From Macrosoma leucophasiata (Eukaryota > Arthropoda > Insecta > Lepidoptera > Hedylidae), in the NCBI GenBank assembly GCA_036365455.1, contig JAWQUS010000017.1, forward strand, positions 10,974,001 through 11,038,000: 64,000 bases of DNA, written 5' to 3'. A model generated the notes under the pieces. It was given only the letters and a program-made list of their open reading frames with translations, had not been told where the DNA came from and did not search any database. A program made the translations under genes and the position numbers. Below, one piece after another: positions 44,481-55,500 of this stretch (positions are counted from its first letter, which is position 1; the number at the start of each line of letters is the position of its first letter).

Positions 44481-45635
44481 GGAAATTATCCCATAATACT
44501 TGCTCCATCAATTTACCCCACTTTCCCTAATTACATCGACAATATCGATAAGACTTTAAGAGCCTCCCTAGAGTTCCATCCGTCTGTAATGTCAATTATT
44601 GACAATGCTCATGACGTCTATGAAAAAACGAAATAGCGAATTTCGTGCATACGAAGAAAAGAGATATCAATTTTTTTAATACGTCAAAGAACAAATCATG
44701 ACCAGCGTAATTTGAGCTACCATGAATATTATTCTGTATTATTTATTGATTTATTATGTGTATTATAATACTGACCGGTGAAAACAAATACCATCGTTTT
44801 TCAAATTAGAAGTGTTAGTGATTTTACTGCACCATCTCACACTACAACTCGGCATCTTATGTTTTTTTTATTCGTTTTATTTTTGAAAATTTTATGTACT
44901 CACGGATCACGGAAGTGGTTGGTATTAAATGAACATTTTAAGATGGCGGAAAATATAAGCTTGATTTAGCGTATGCGTTGACAGGAACCGTTCGCCCTAC
45001 ATAAGGTGTCTATTGGTTCCATAGTCGATGCTATTTACAGAGTTGGTATAACTCAAACCATGCGTCATTCGCTTAAAATAGTTAAAAATTATTTACCTAC
45101 TACGTATGTATACATATCCTTATATGTATAAACAAGAAAATCCGTAAAGAGAAATAATAATTATTATGGAACATTTTCTATACGTATTTATTTAATTTTG
45201 TTACGAATTCATATGAAAAAAAGAATACCTATATTTCCAAAATTAATATGGTTTATTTAAAGATTTAAGTTAAATATAGTTTACCTGACGAATACCTCGT
45301 TAGGTTAACTATTTTTTTAAATGATTTGTAGGTATGTCTATTCGGCGTATTCCAAATAGTTCCAATAATAATTAATAGCAGATTAAGGCTCAATTTACAT
45401 TGCCATAGAATGGAATGGAACGGAAGCGTCAATTTCGCCTCATTGCGCAGAAAGGCGCAAGAATTCGCGCTGATACTCGAGAATTCTCGCGTTTGAGCCT
45501 CGAGACACGTTCAGTTGTTAGATGGTGGTTAATTTAGATCTTATTTTAATATCACTTATTTGTGAGGCAGATGAAGAAGAATAAATTGACGAGAGAAGAA
45601 AGAATATCAGGAAAATGAGATACTTATTTGGGTTC

Positions 45636-45740
45636 TGTTGTATGAGTATGTCTACATTTATAATGTAGATGGTTGTTGTAGTAGATACTTTTTGGAATAA
45701 AGCAGTTGTCATCCATACTCCGTGTTTCAATGTCACAACA
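45636..45740 (+). repeat. 5' LTR of the mag-like element, 105 bp
   Basis: TG...CA boundaries, with TSD GGTTC on the left and the primer-binding sequence on the right. It contains GAATAAAG, a possible polyadenylation signal. Confidence 0.88.
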
Positions 45741-45854
45741 TGGTGGCAGCGGTAAATTAAATTATTTTACGCGAGTATTTAGGAATATCGCAGTAATAAT
45801 TTTGTATATTTGGGTAGGCAGTGTAGTCTTATGGTGAGATAGGCAATACTAGGC

Positions 45855-46733
45855 ATGGAACACGCGAGACCACCGGCTGAATTGTACGTGGATGGCAGCC
45901 CCGTCAGCAGGGCTGATGCGTGGAGGAGTTGGAAAAAACAGTTTGATCTGTTTTTGAAGGCCTCGGGAGTTTATAAGGAGGAAAAAGCGGTTCAGGCAAG
46001 TTTACTGGTCAACCTGATTGGACCAGATGGGTTCGATATTTATCAAACATTTACTTTGGAAGACAAAGAGCGTGATGACGTCACTGTGCTATTGAAAAAG
46101 TTTGATGAATATTTTGGGGTCAAGCAGAATATTACCTTGGCTAGATACAATTTTTTCTCTCGCAATCAATATCATGGCGAATCAATTTCTCAGTACGTGA
46201 CGGCATTAAAACTTCTAAGTAAATTTTGCGAATTTTCAAAATTAGAGGATGATTTAATTCGCAATCGAATAGTATGTGGAATAAAGAGCTCAGTGGTAAG
46301 AGATCGCCTCTTAAGAGCAGATGATTTAACGCTCAATACGGCAATAAAGATTTGCCAAGCGGACGAGCTTTCATATGATGGTAGCAGGCGTCTCGAAAAC
46401 CGTGCAGCTAGTGGCAGCTCAGGTTACGTGGGATCATCTAACCAGGCCCCGCCATTCACTGATGCTGTGGAAGTACGAGGGAGGCGTACTGGTGTGAGAG
46501 CAGTTGGTTGGGGCGGCCAGGGCGGACGTGGCGGCCGGGGCGGCCGAGCGCCCGCACATCGATACCAGCATCAGCCTGCAAGCGTTCCCCAGTGTCATGG
46601 GTGTGGTAGGTGGTGTGAACGAGGAATGTGTCCGGCTCTGGGCGTCAGGTGTTTTGTGTGTAATAATGTAGGTCATTATGCTCGTATGTGTCAGTTAGAA
46701 AGAAAGGATAAAAAGTGTTTGATATCGCAATAG
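45855..46733 (+). CDS. gag: mag-like element Gag
   Basis: 292 residues from ATG at 45855. An N-terminal capsid-like region (WRSWKKQFDLFLKASG, FDEYFGVKQNITLARYNFF, YVTALKLLSKFCEF) is followed by a Gly/Arg-rich linker (GGQGGRGGRGGR) and a nucleocapsid region. The second knuckle CFVCNNVGHYARMC is a standard CX2CX4HX4C; the first (CHGCGRWCERGMC) has Cys where His is expected. The frame is intact. It overlaps the pol frame, which lies at -1. Confidence 0.88.
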   Translation: MEHARPPAELYVDGSPVSRADAWRSWKKQFDLFLKASGVYKEEKAVQASLLVNLIGPDGFDIYQTFTLEDKERDDVTVLLKKFDEYFGVKQNITLARYNFFSRNQYHGESISQYVTALKLLSKFCEFSKLEDDLIRNRIVCGIKSSVVRDRLLRADDLTLNTAIKICQADELSYDGSRRLENRAASGSSGYVGSSNQAPPFTDAVEVRGRRTGVRAVGWGGQGGRGGRGGRAPAHRYQHQPASVPQCHGCGRWCERGMCPALGVRCFVCNNVGHYARMCQLERKDKKCLISQ

Positions 46734-47944
46734 GTAAGAATAGTGATTCGAATTATTCGGACGATGACAAGAGTGAACAATTTTACGTGTCTATGTTGAA
46801 CAATATATCTGTGGTGAGTGGTCAATTGAATAATAAAAAGGATTGGTTCGAGAATCTTAGGGGTGAGTTTGGAACTGAAAAGTTTAAATTGAATACCGGT
46901 GCCGACATTAATGTATTATCTTTTAATAGGTTTTTGTCTTTAGGTTATAATTCTAGTTTGTTAAATGTGAAATCAATTATTAAATTGCAATCGTACAGTG
47001 GTGATATTGTACCAGTTAAGGGAATTTGTGAGTTAAAATGGTGGTACAAAAATAAAATGTTCATACTTAATTTTGCCATAGCTAGTATTGATTGTCAAAG
47101 CATTTTGGGGCGACAAACTTGCATAGATTTAGGTTTAATAAAGCGAATTCACAGCTTAAGTATGTCTGGCTTTAGTGATTTGTTTAATGGTATTGGTTGT
47201 TTGCCGGGCGAATATCATATTGTCATAGATAATTCAGTACAGCCAGTAGTAAGCGCTTCACGCAAGGTTCCGCATAATATGCGAGACAAGTTGCAAGCTG
47301 AGTTAAATAGAATGGTTGACTTAGGTGTTATAAGAAAGGTGGATCATCCGACGTGTTGGGTTAATTCTATGGTTATAGCGGCTAAAAAAAATGGTGATTT
47401 ACGTATTTGTTTCGACCCAGGACCGTTAAACCGAGCTGTACGGCGGGCGCATTATCAACTTCCTACAATTAATGAGATAGCAGCTAAATTAAATGGTGCT
47501 CAATATTTTTCAGTGTTAGACGCTAATTCTGGGTTTTGGTGTGTACAACTGGATGCCGAGAGCGCAGACTTATGTACGTTCTCAACGCCATTCGGTCGGT
47601 ACCAATACCTAAGATTGCCTTTTGGCATCAATTGTGCGTCTGAGGTGTTTCACGCGAAAATAAAGCAGTTACTCGTTGAAGGATTGGAGGGAGTAGATTC
47701 ATTTATAGATGACGTCATTTGTTGGGGTCGCACGAAGGCTGCACATGATCAACGTTTGTACGCTTTGTTAAAAAAGTCGCAAACCATAAATTTAAAGTTT
47801 AACAAAGATACGTGTAGGTTTGGTGTTGAGGAAGTGGTGTATCTTGGGCATGTTTTTAATAAAAATGGGATGAAACCGGATCCCACTAAAGTAAATGCAA
47901 TTAAAAATATGCCGGCTCCCATTGATAGGAAATCGTTAGATTAG
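46712..47944 (+). pseudogene. pol: mag-like element Pol, truncated after reverse transcriptase
   Basis: It opens at 46712 within gag in the -1 frame; the A run at 46710-46714 is a possible slip site. The protease region reads LNTGADIN (codons near 46890), where the catalytic Asp of DTGA is replaced by Asn. The RT follows: WVNSMVIAAKKNGDLRICFD, LPTINEIAAKLNGAQYFSVL, FGRYQYLRLPFGINCASEVF, and the catalytic box FIDDV, then YLGHVFNKNGMKPDP. It ends at TAG 47942-47944, just at the deletion junction. No RNase H or integrase. Both the protease change and the truncation make it non-functional. Confidence 0.9.
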
Positions 47945-48984
47945 ATTAGATGTCACAACAGGTTCCTTCCCGCCACCTCCCGCGGATTCCACAGACGGCG
48001 CCCACATTTATTTCGGGCATTCTCGAGAAAGCGCGAAGATTCCCCGAAAAAAAAAGAAGAAAAATTTACGATTTTAGAAAAAAGAATTCCATGTTTTTAA
48101 AATAATAATTCCTTTTGACATCATATTTTAGTAGATTACAAAATAAAATGGTCTCACTGCGTTATTTTTTTTTCAGCAGAGAAAATTTTTAATTTTATTG
48201 ATTAAAATTACACCATCTATGGAATAACGCACGGGTAAAAGGCGGCAAATATTATTTTGCCCGGAGCGTCGAAATAGCTGGATCGGGCGCTGCGTAATCG
48301 TAATGTCATCTTATAATACAATTTGATCATTCAAATTTCGTTTCAATCCTATAGCAAATAGTGACGCACTTGCACCAAACTGCAGATATACCTACCTACT
48401 TAAACACGCTAAAAGAGTGGGTGTCAGATGACCTTCTGAGATGAGCATGCGTCGAGACTTGCCCAATACTGATTAATCGATATAGAAATGAAGAGATTTT
48501 CGACTGCATTCTTGGAACGCGAGAATTTTCAAAAGAGGATGCGAATATTCCTTATAGGTACCGAAAAGGTAAAGAACGACTTGTTTAAAACATGTGAAAT
48601 ACTTTCTTCTCAAGTTTATTAATTGAACATGACCAAAAAAGATCCGCTTGAAAAAGGTAATTCTGTCTCCTCACGTTTTTTTTCCTAATAGTTACGTGTT
48701 AAAATAATAGAAATTGCAAAATGTAAATTCTTACAATTCTCATAACAGGGTATCTTTAGCAGTTGACACGTACCAGCTTATTGTTGTTTTTTAAGTTACG
48801 GTAACCACACTTTCGCTTGTAAGGCTATTGCTTCTCGGCTTCAACAGGATAGGGCGTATTATTACATAATTATTCTCTGATAAGGCGTAAGTGACGGCGT
48901 AACATATTGTTAGGTAAACTTCATTAAAAATTGAACAGATCGAATAGCAGAGGGTTTCTCTCTTAGATCGAATAGTATAGTCTT

Positions 48985-49267
48985 TTTTTTTATGTTATGG
49001 AAGTGGCAAACAAGCATGCAGTTCACATTGATGTTAAGTGATGACTGCAGCCTATAGACACCCACACAAAGACCAAGGTCAAAATGCAGATGCGTTGCCA
49101 CTCCTAAGGCCTAAGGTGTTATGCCTCTGTGCCGGAAATTACAGGGCCGTACATTACCACCTGACCGGAACACGATAGTGCTGAACACTACCATTTAGCG
49201 GCAAGTATATTAATACGGTGGTGCCTACGCCCGCGAGCTCCGTCACTGGAGCTCTACCACCAGTAAA
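48985..49267 (-). mobile_element. SINE family C, full copy
   Basis: About 280 bp from a poly-T run (48985) to ACCACCAGTAAAA. Same family as 50773-51066. Its - strand 5' end is TTTTACTGGTGGTAGAGC. Confidence 0.85.
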
Positions 49268-49301
49268 AGTCTATCTCTTTATCTTCTTCAAATTAAGAAT
49301 A

Positions 49302-49675
49302 TAATAAAAAGAATAATGGCAACCCTTGATACCTCCCACTGCTGGGTTCGAGTCTCTCCCCTTCTTGGGAGGAGGCCTGGAGATTACTCCACCACGCTGC
49401 TCCAATGCGGGTAGGTGAAGATAACAGCGCAGCGGGTTAATGGCCAACCCGCTGTCGAATGTTTTCAAACCGCGCATAAGGCCCCCGACGAGGTTTAACG
49501 ACTGCTATCTGTCGATAGCAACCGGGACCGACGGCTTAACGTGCCCTCCGAAGCACAGAAACGCGCAATTTTTTTAATTTGCCACTAGCGGTCACCCGTT
49601 ACACACCCGACCGCGCCTGTAATGCTTAACCGAGTAGATCGCTTACGATCTACACCAACCGCGAGGCCATGCGCG
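49302..49675 (-). mobile_element. Retroposon family B, copy 2, with 16-bp target duplication
   Basis: 374 bp flanked on both sides by CTTCAAATTAAGAATA (49286-49301 and 49676-49691). The A-rich left end marks the 3' end of a - strand retroposon. It lands next to a family C SINE (48985-49267). No ORF; SINE-like. Confidence 0.85.
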
Positions 49676-50694
49676 CTTCAAATTAAGAATAATTTACTTA
49701 ATTTATAAGTTTAAAGTAACACACGACTATTTTGAAAAGCATTAGCCTACCATCTTGAGTGCATTACAAAAGAAAGGTTTGGTTTTATTTAAAGCCGAAA
49801 CGATAAAATATCTCTAGCGGCGGAACTAATTGGATCCAAGTGCAGTACAGTCTCGATGACCACTTGTGTTTTAGACCAGTGAAGCTGCATATAATGCGGG
49901 CTCACAGGTAGGGCTACCACCTGTACGAAAAGATGGACGTACAGGTTTTGGGATTGTAATAATTTAACTTTAACTACCTCATTAGTCTAGTTGTACTAGT
50001 GGTAGTGGCAATCCACTACTGCTATGCTGTCTGGGCTCTGATTTCTATTCCTGGATTAAGGAGGGAAAATTTGCGGACATTTCCCAGGGCCATCCTCGGA
50101 GTTGCGTAATGCGCCCGAAAAATTGAATAGGCTCGCGGTATATTATTTCATGGATCAAAACGTAACTAGCGAATCGTGGGTGTTTGAATTTGTCGTTTGA
50201 ATTTCATGTTGTGATTGCTTGAATGCCTTAATTTACATTGAATTACGTTTAGCGTGTAGTTACGTTTTTTAAAGAATCTTAATAAAGTTTATCAATTCGG
50301 AGAATAAAGATACTATTTATAGTATAAGATGTGTGTTCATTTGTTCGTAACTTGCGACAGTTTTTGGAAAACCGATGAGATTATTTTAGCTAAATCTTGG
50401 ATGAGACTATCCAGCTCCGGAGCTAAAGATTCTTTATGGACCCGTGGCCCATGCATAGATTATAATTCTATGGGCACATGCAACATACAAACACGACGAC
50501 TGGTCGTCAGATCCGCGATGTGTAACAGCCCTATTAACAGACACAGCTGCACCGCATCATCATAACAATATCAGGGTATCAGAGGCATTACAGTTGAACC
50601 AGTTACGATCAAGTGTACCTACACTTGTAAAACCATACCATTGATTTGGATAAGTACTATACTATTTTATTCGAAGATAATATAGCACTTCTTT

Positions 50695-51212
50695 GTTTTG
50701 TCAAGCAGTTCACATGGATGGTAGGTGACGATTGCAGCCTATGGACGTACACAAAAAAACGATGAATATGCAATTTTTTTTTATTTAATGGGCGTGGCAA
50801 ACAAGCATGCAGTTCACATTGATGTTAAGTGATGACTGCAGCCTATAGACACCCACATGAAGACCAAGGTCAAAATGCAGATGCGTTACCACTCCTGAGG
50901 CCTAAGGTATTATGCCTCTGTGCCGGAAATTACAGGGCCGTACATTACCACCTGACCGGAACACGATAGTGCTGAACACTACCATTTAGCGGCAAGTATA
51001 TTAGGTAATGCGGTGGTGCCTACGCCCGCGAGCTCCGTCACTGAAGCTCTACCACCAGTAAAAAAATTAAAATACGTTGCCACCCCAGAGAAGTTGTTCT
51101 TATTACGGGGCCATACATCAATTTCATTACCACCTAATCAGAACAAGATAGTGCTAAATACTTCTATTTATCGGCAGATAGATAAGGTAATGCCTTAGGT
51201 GTCTACACCCGC
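50695..51212 (-). mobile_element. SINE-in-SINE: old family C copy split by a young one
   Basis: The old copy reads CAAGCAGTTCACATGGATGG at 50703 up to about 50772 and resumes at about 51067 with ACGTTGCCACCCC, ending near 51212. The young, well-preserved copy (50773-51066) sits in the middle at the point where the two old halves join in register with the intact sequence. Confidence 0.8.
50773..51066 (-). mobile_element. SINE family C, young copy
   Basis: Near-identical to 48985-49267. It contains the TTAGCGGCAAGTATATTAGG segment that shows the empty site of mariner 1 in the related copy at 18694/20021. Confidence 0.88.
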
Positions 51213-52531
51213 AACTAATACAACTAAACTATCCAACTATTTTTTTTTTTTGCTGATTCAAATTATTAGTTTTGCCAGTCAGTTCTAGTTATTGTAAATT
51301 TTATCATGCATTCGGAAAAATCTTCATTATATGACAACAAAAAATGTCATCCGTAACCCGAGTACCAAGGCTCATCTTTACCAAAAAAAGCAAAATGGAT
51401 CTACCTGCTAATCTGCAACGTAATGATTTATTCGTATTCAAAGGATGAAATCACGATAATCGATTTTAGATAACATTGATATGACTTACACAATATCAAC
51501 AAATTAAGGAATTCCATTCTAACCACGTATTTACACTAGCAATTTTTTTAGGATAAACTTAACTAAAATAGGTATTTAAAAAGATGTCATCGTATCTCAA
51601 TAACATGACTGAAACTAATTAAAATAAACAGGCAAGAGTAAAGACAAGGTGATAAATAAGATTTCATAGGTGCCAAATAATAAATCCTTCGCGGATTTAA
51701 AATGAGATTTCGCCCCACACACCAAATTTAGCCTTTGTATAAAGGTTTCGGGAAAAATATATGTGGAAATTGTACTTATCGTCGCTATTCAAAGACTGAA
51801 AGTAGGTACTTTGATAAAACAATATAAATCAACAAATCTAAATGAGAACTCGATGAAGGTCGAAGCTATTCCACAATACTTACCACGTGTTACAAGAAAT
51901 TCATTCCAACCATAAATTATGTAAATGTTTAAAAAGTAAGCGTGCGTGACTTTTTTTTTAAATGTTAACTAGTGTAGTAGGTACAAAATGCACCTATCTG
52001 CATTTTACCGGTTGGTAGCAGTCCGGCAATAGTGTTAAGAAACAGACACACAATGACACTCTTGTTTTTATGTAAATAGTCCTAGACTTCGAGGGTCTTG
52101 GGAAAGTATTTTGATACACTTCATTTTATTCCACATTCACGTCATGTTGAAACGATTAAATACTTGTTTGTTGAGTGAACATAAGTCACATTTTTTTTAA
52201 CACACGACGATATAGGCAACCGGTGAAACCAGTTCGGGTATCATTTAAAATATGTATAGACAGAAAATAAAAAAAAACACAAAGACAAAGGATTGTCGTT
52301 TGTGTGCCGCGTAAGAAATTACATTTTGTTTCTTTACTTTTGCATACCTAATTAGTCATTTATACTTATGCAAAGTGTAAGAAATTACACAATTATAAAC
52401 CGTCATGCGATTTGTATTTTTGTATACAACGTGTAACTCACATCTCGAAATTAGTTTGTTCAGAATCGATAACGATTTCAAGCATTTTAAATACTTATCT
52501 ATATAGGTAGTACCTATTGGGTAATATATAA

Positions 52532-52792
52532 AAATCAATTGCTGTTCGTTAGTCTCGCAAAAACTCGAGAACGGCTGGACCGTTATGGCTAATTTTGTTT
52601 TTGAATGATTTTTGGAAGTTCCCGGAAGGTTTAAATGGTAAGAAAATATGAAGGGATTGAAGGGAAATAGTACCACACCTTCAACCACAATTTAATTTTC
52701 CCATACAAATAGTCTGTATCTATAAAACCATTGACACATTATTTCATTCTGAGGCAATACGAAGTTTCTCGGTCAGATAGTAGGTAATATTT
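52532..52792 (+). repeat. Helitron-like repeat (family F), copy 1
   Basis: AAAAATCAATTGCTGTTCG to ACGAAGTTTCTCGGTCAGAT, matching 57573-57834. Moderately diverged. Confidence 0.7.
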
Positions 52793-53771
52793 TACCCTAA
52801 AATTAATTAGTAACTTATGGTGAACAGTAAATACAAACGAAAATGAGACTTACGTCTATCCTAAATAAAATGCTAGTCTCAATAAGTTCAACAGAACTTT
52901 ATTGAGACGTACGACTTAGAGAGACGTGCATTTTTTATAAAAAAAATATTTAAGAAATAACATAGTGTAAATGAATCTTAATCCTAGTGAGTTCTCAATA
53001 GGGGTGCGCGGCAGGTTACGCTACATTACATTGCGACAGTGTGCGTAAGTAAAGTAGGTATCTGTTTTATGTGCGGCCGTAGGTAGAGGTAGGGTATATA
53101 ATTAGGGTGTGCACATTGTTCGTACAAATTGAAGACAACTTATTTCTCAAATAAAAAATATTAAATACTTACATAAACATGTGATAATAATTCCAGTAAT
53201 GTATTATGACTATAACTCGATTTTCTAAACGGGGTTAAATTCTATTAAGTTTACATCGGTTTTAAAGGCAGGTCTTTCGGTCTTTTGACGAACAGTGCGT
53301 GTGCGCTCTAAATGATTACATGAACACTATAAAAGTTTATAGACTATTAACTCAGTTACGACAAGCTTGGAGCTTTGTAATAATGGCTTCACCTCATTCT
53401 CTTTTACGATTTCATTCTATCCGCTGGTGTGAACCACGCAACGCGACATGGCCTTTCGTTTTACAAGTCACTTTTATATCAGCAATACATCTTTACGAGA
53501 ATTTAAACCGTAAGTTGATGATTTATGGTTTAAATTGATTGGTATTGGATATCTTTCACTTTTTATTACGCTCACACAATCGATTAAAATCTTAAACACT
53601 ATAATTGCAAGGTGGCTCCATCATGATAACTATCTTATCTGCTATTCAATCTCGAAACAAATAAAAATATTTTAAATTAAATCGAGTTTTCTATAATATA
53701 TTAACCCTTGAGAAGGTTTAGTTTTCCGTCGAAGGCAAACTTTTATTAATTCGGACGTCTGAAAATGGTAA

Positions 53772-53957
53772 TCTTAATATATATAAATCTCGTGTCACAA
53801 TGTTTGTCCTCGATGGACTCCTAAACCACTTAACCGATTATAATAAAATTCGCACACCATGTGCAGTTCGATCCAACTTGAGAGATAGGATAGCTTACAT
53901 TACGCTACGACTAATAGGAGCAGAGCAGCGCGGGCGAAGCCGGGGCGGGCCGCTAGT
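53772..53957 (+). mobile_element. Lep1-type Helitron, non-autonomous, 186 bp
   Basis: Starts TC (TCTTAATATATATAAATCTC) after an A and ends CCGCTAGT followed by a T, the A/T insertion site of Helitrons. The GC-rich 3' part (GGGCGAAGCCGGGGCGGGCC) can form the usual short hairpin before CTAGT. The AATCTCGTGTCACAATGTTT start is characteristic of lepidopteran Lep1 Helitrons. Confidence 0.82.
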
Positions 53958-54296
53958 TAATTAATATATTCCGTCACATACAACTCATACAAGTGAAATT
54001 AATACAATCGTGTTATTAGAACAGCTGCAATGCAGCTGAACAAATATTACAATAACCTTACATAATATTGCCGCATTTTTAACCCCTCACTGCGTCCCGT
54101 ATTGCTATGAACAGAACCTAGACAGCCACATATTTCATTTCATTTAACGACGTGTATGGACCAGCACCCATTATAATTTATTAATAAAATGGAAACAGTG
54201 CGACCCCTTTTTATAACACCGTATCAAATATATTACCCACATGCGCAAGGGCCAAGTGCGATTGGAACTTAGAACCGTGCAGTGCCGATAGCATAC

Positions 54297-55500
54297 ATTA
54301 TTTATTTATTTATTTATTCTTTTATGTATGCACAGAAATTATACATAAGGCGGACTTAACGCCACTAGGCGTTTTCTACCAGTCAACCTTCGGGTAGTGA
54401 GGATATCGACGAAGTAGGTGCAGCAATGGTACAAAAGTGAAAATATGAGGGACAGCTAAAAATATTATCATTAATCAAATAATATATTTATATACCTACA
54501 TATAATAGTAAACATACACAAAATATAAGTATTTATATTTAAAATAGATATGTACCTATAAATAGTTACGTTGCTGAATTAAATATATATACTAATACAT
54601 ACTAATATATAATATTACATACATGGACTAATGTACAGTAAACCTATACAAAAAAAAATGTCTACATATATATATCACAATAATAAATAATAGAATGTCA
54701 GACTTGCCAAACTACTAGCCAACCGCATTGAGATAAAGTTCCCGAACTTGCCGCTTAAATGAGTACTTGCAGGTTGATTTCCTGATATTCACGGGAAGCG
54801 CGTTCCAAAGTTTTATTGCCGAAACAGTATATGAGTTAGAAATAAAACAAGTGTTGTGAAGAGGAATACCAAGGGTAAGATTTTCCGAAGAACGGAGATT
54901 AAGGTTATGTGAGATGCCCAGTTTTTGAAAATGTATACTAAGATAATTGGGAGAACATGGATCATTAATAACGTTGAACAGTAAGGAAAGTGTCCTGACA
55001 GATCTTCTCTGGCGGATTGTAAGCCATTTTAATTTGGAGCGAAATGATGAAATGTGATCGAATTTGCGGAGACCAAAAATGAAACGAATGCAGTTATTGA
55101 GAAGTCGATCCAATTTGTTCAAGTGCACCTGGGATAAGTCAGAACAGCAAACGTCTGCATAGTCAATAACGGGCAATATAAGAGCTTGAACCAGAAGTTT
55201 TTTGGTACTGGGTGGCAAAAAGTTTTTAAACCTGTATAAGGACCGCAGCGAAGATGTAACAATATTGCTTACATTGCTAATTTGTTTATTCCAACTCAGA
55301 GTGGAATCAAGGTAAAGGCCTAAATCTTTGACAGATGGCGAGAAAGGAATAAACAACCCGTTGTATAATATCGGCGGTAAAGCAAACATGTCAATCTTAT
55401 TAATAAAATACTTACTGCCCAAAATAATGGCTTGACACTTAGAAATGTTAACCGTAATTCCATAGTCATGGCACCATTGAGATATAATTATTCCTATCCT
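54297..55500 (-). mobile_element. 5'-truncated LINE
   Basis: On the - strand it begins inside the reverse transcriptase at about 55500 and ends with a (TAAA)n tail at 54297-54320 after an untranslated part. The tail and 3' UTR resemble 2577-2710. No RNase H follows the RT. Confidence 0.85.
54715..55500 (-). CDS. LINE reverse transcriptase C-terminal part, open to its stop
   Basis: Open from about 55500 (SQWCHDYGITVNISKCQAI) to the stop at 54715, about 260 residues without a break. VKDLGLYLDSTLSWNKQI is the thumb motif that follows the RT fingers/palm, and VIDYADVCCSDLSQVHLNKL with LLNNCIRFIFGLRKFDHIS is the downstream connection region seen in jockey/CR1-like LINEs. The C-terminus ends at KRQVRELYLNAVG. 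The catalytic palm is missing through 5' truncation, so it cannot act alone. Confidence 0.85.
   Translation of the reverse strand, partial: RIGIIISQWCHDYGITVNISKCQAIILGSKYFINKIDMFALPPILYNGLFIPFSPSVKDLGLYLDSTLSWNKQISNVSNIVTSSLRSLYRFKNFLPPSTKKLLVQALILPVIDYADVCCSDLSQVHLNKLDRLLNNCIRFIFGLRKFDHISSFRSKLKWLTIRQRRSVRTLSLLFNVINDPCSPNYLSIHFQKLGISHNLNLRSSENLTLGIPLHNTCFISNSYTVSAIKLWNALPVNIRKSTCKYSFKRQVRELYLNAVG

Larger units (their letters stand above)
45636..47960 (+). mobile_element. mag-like Ty3/Gypsy LTR element with large 3' deletion
   Basis: Bounded by the 5-bp duplication GGTTC (45631-45635 and 47961-47965). The 5' LTR (45636-45740) begins TGTTG and ends CAACA. A primer-binding-like TGGTGGCAGCGG follows directly, then gag and pol. 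After the reverse transcriptase, pol breaks off at a TTAGA repeat and joins the last 11 bases of the LTR end (ATGTCACAACA). RNase H, integrase and nearly all of the 3' LTR are gone. Very short LTRs and this primer site recall mag of Bombyx mori. Confidence 0.9.

Noticed and set aside
53299..53538. 79-codon frame with Met start
   Set aside because: No similarity or signals; AT-rich intergenic background gives frames of this length by chance.
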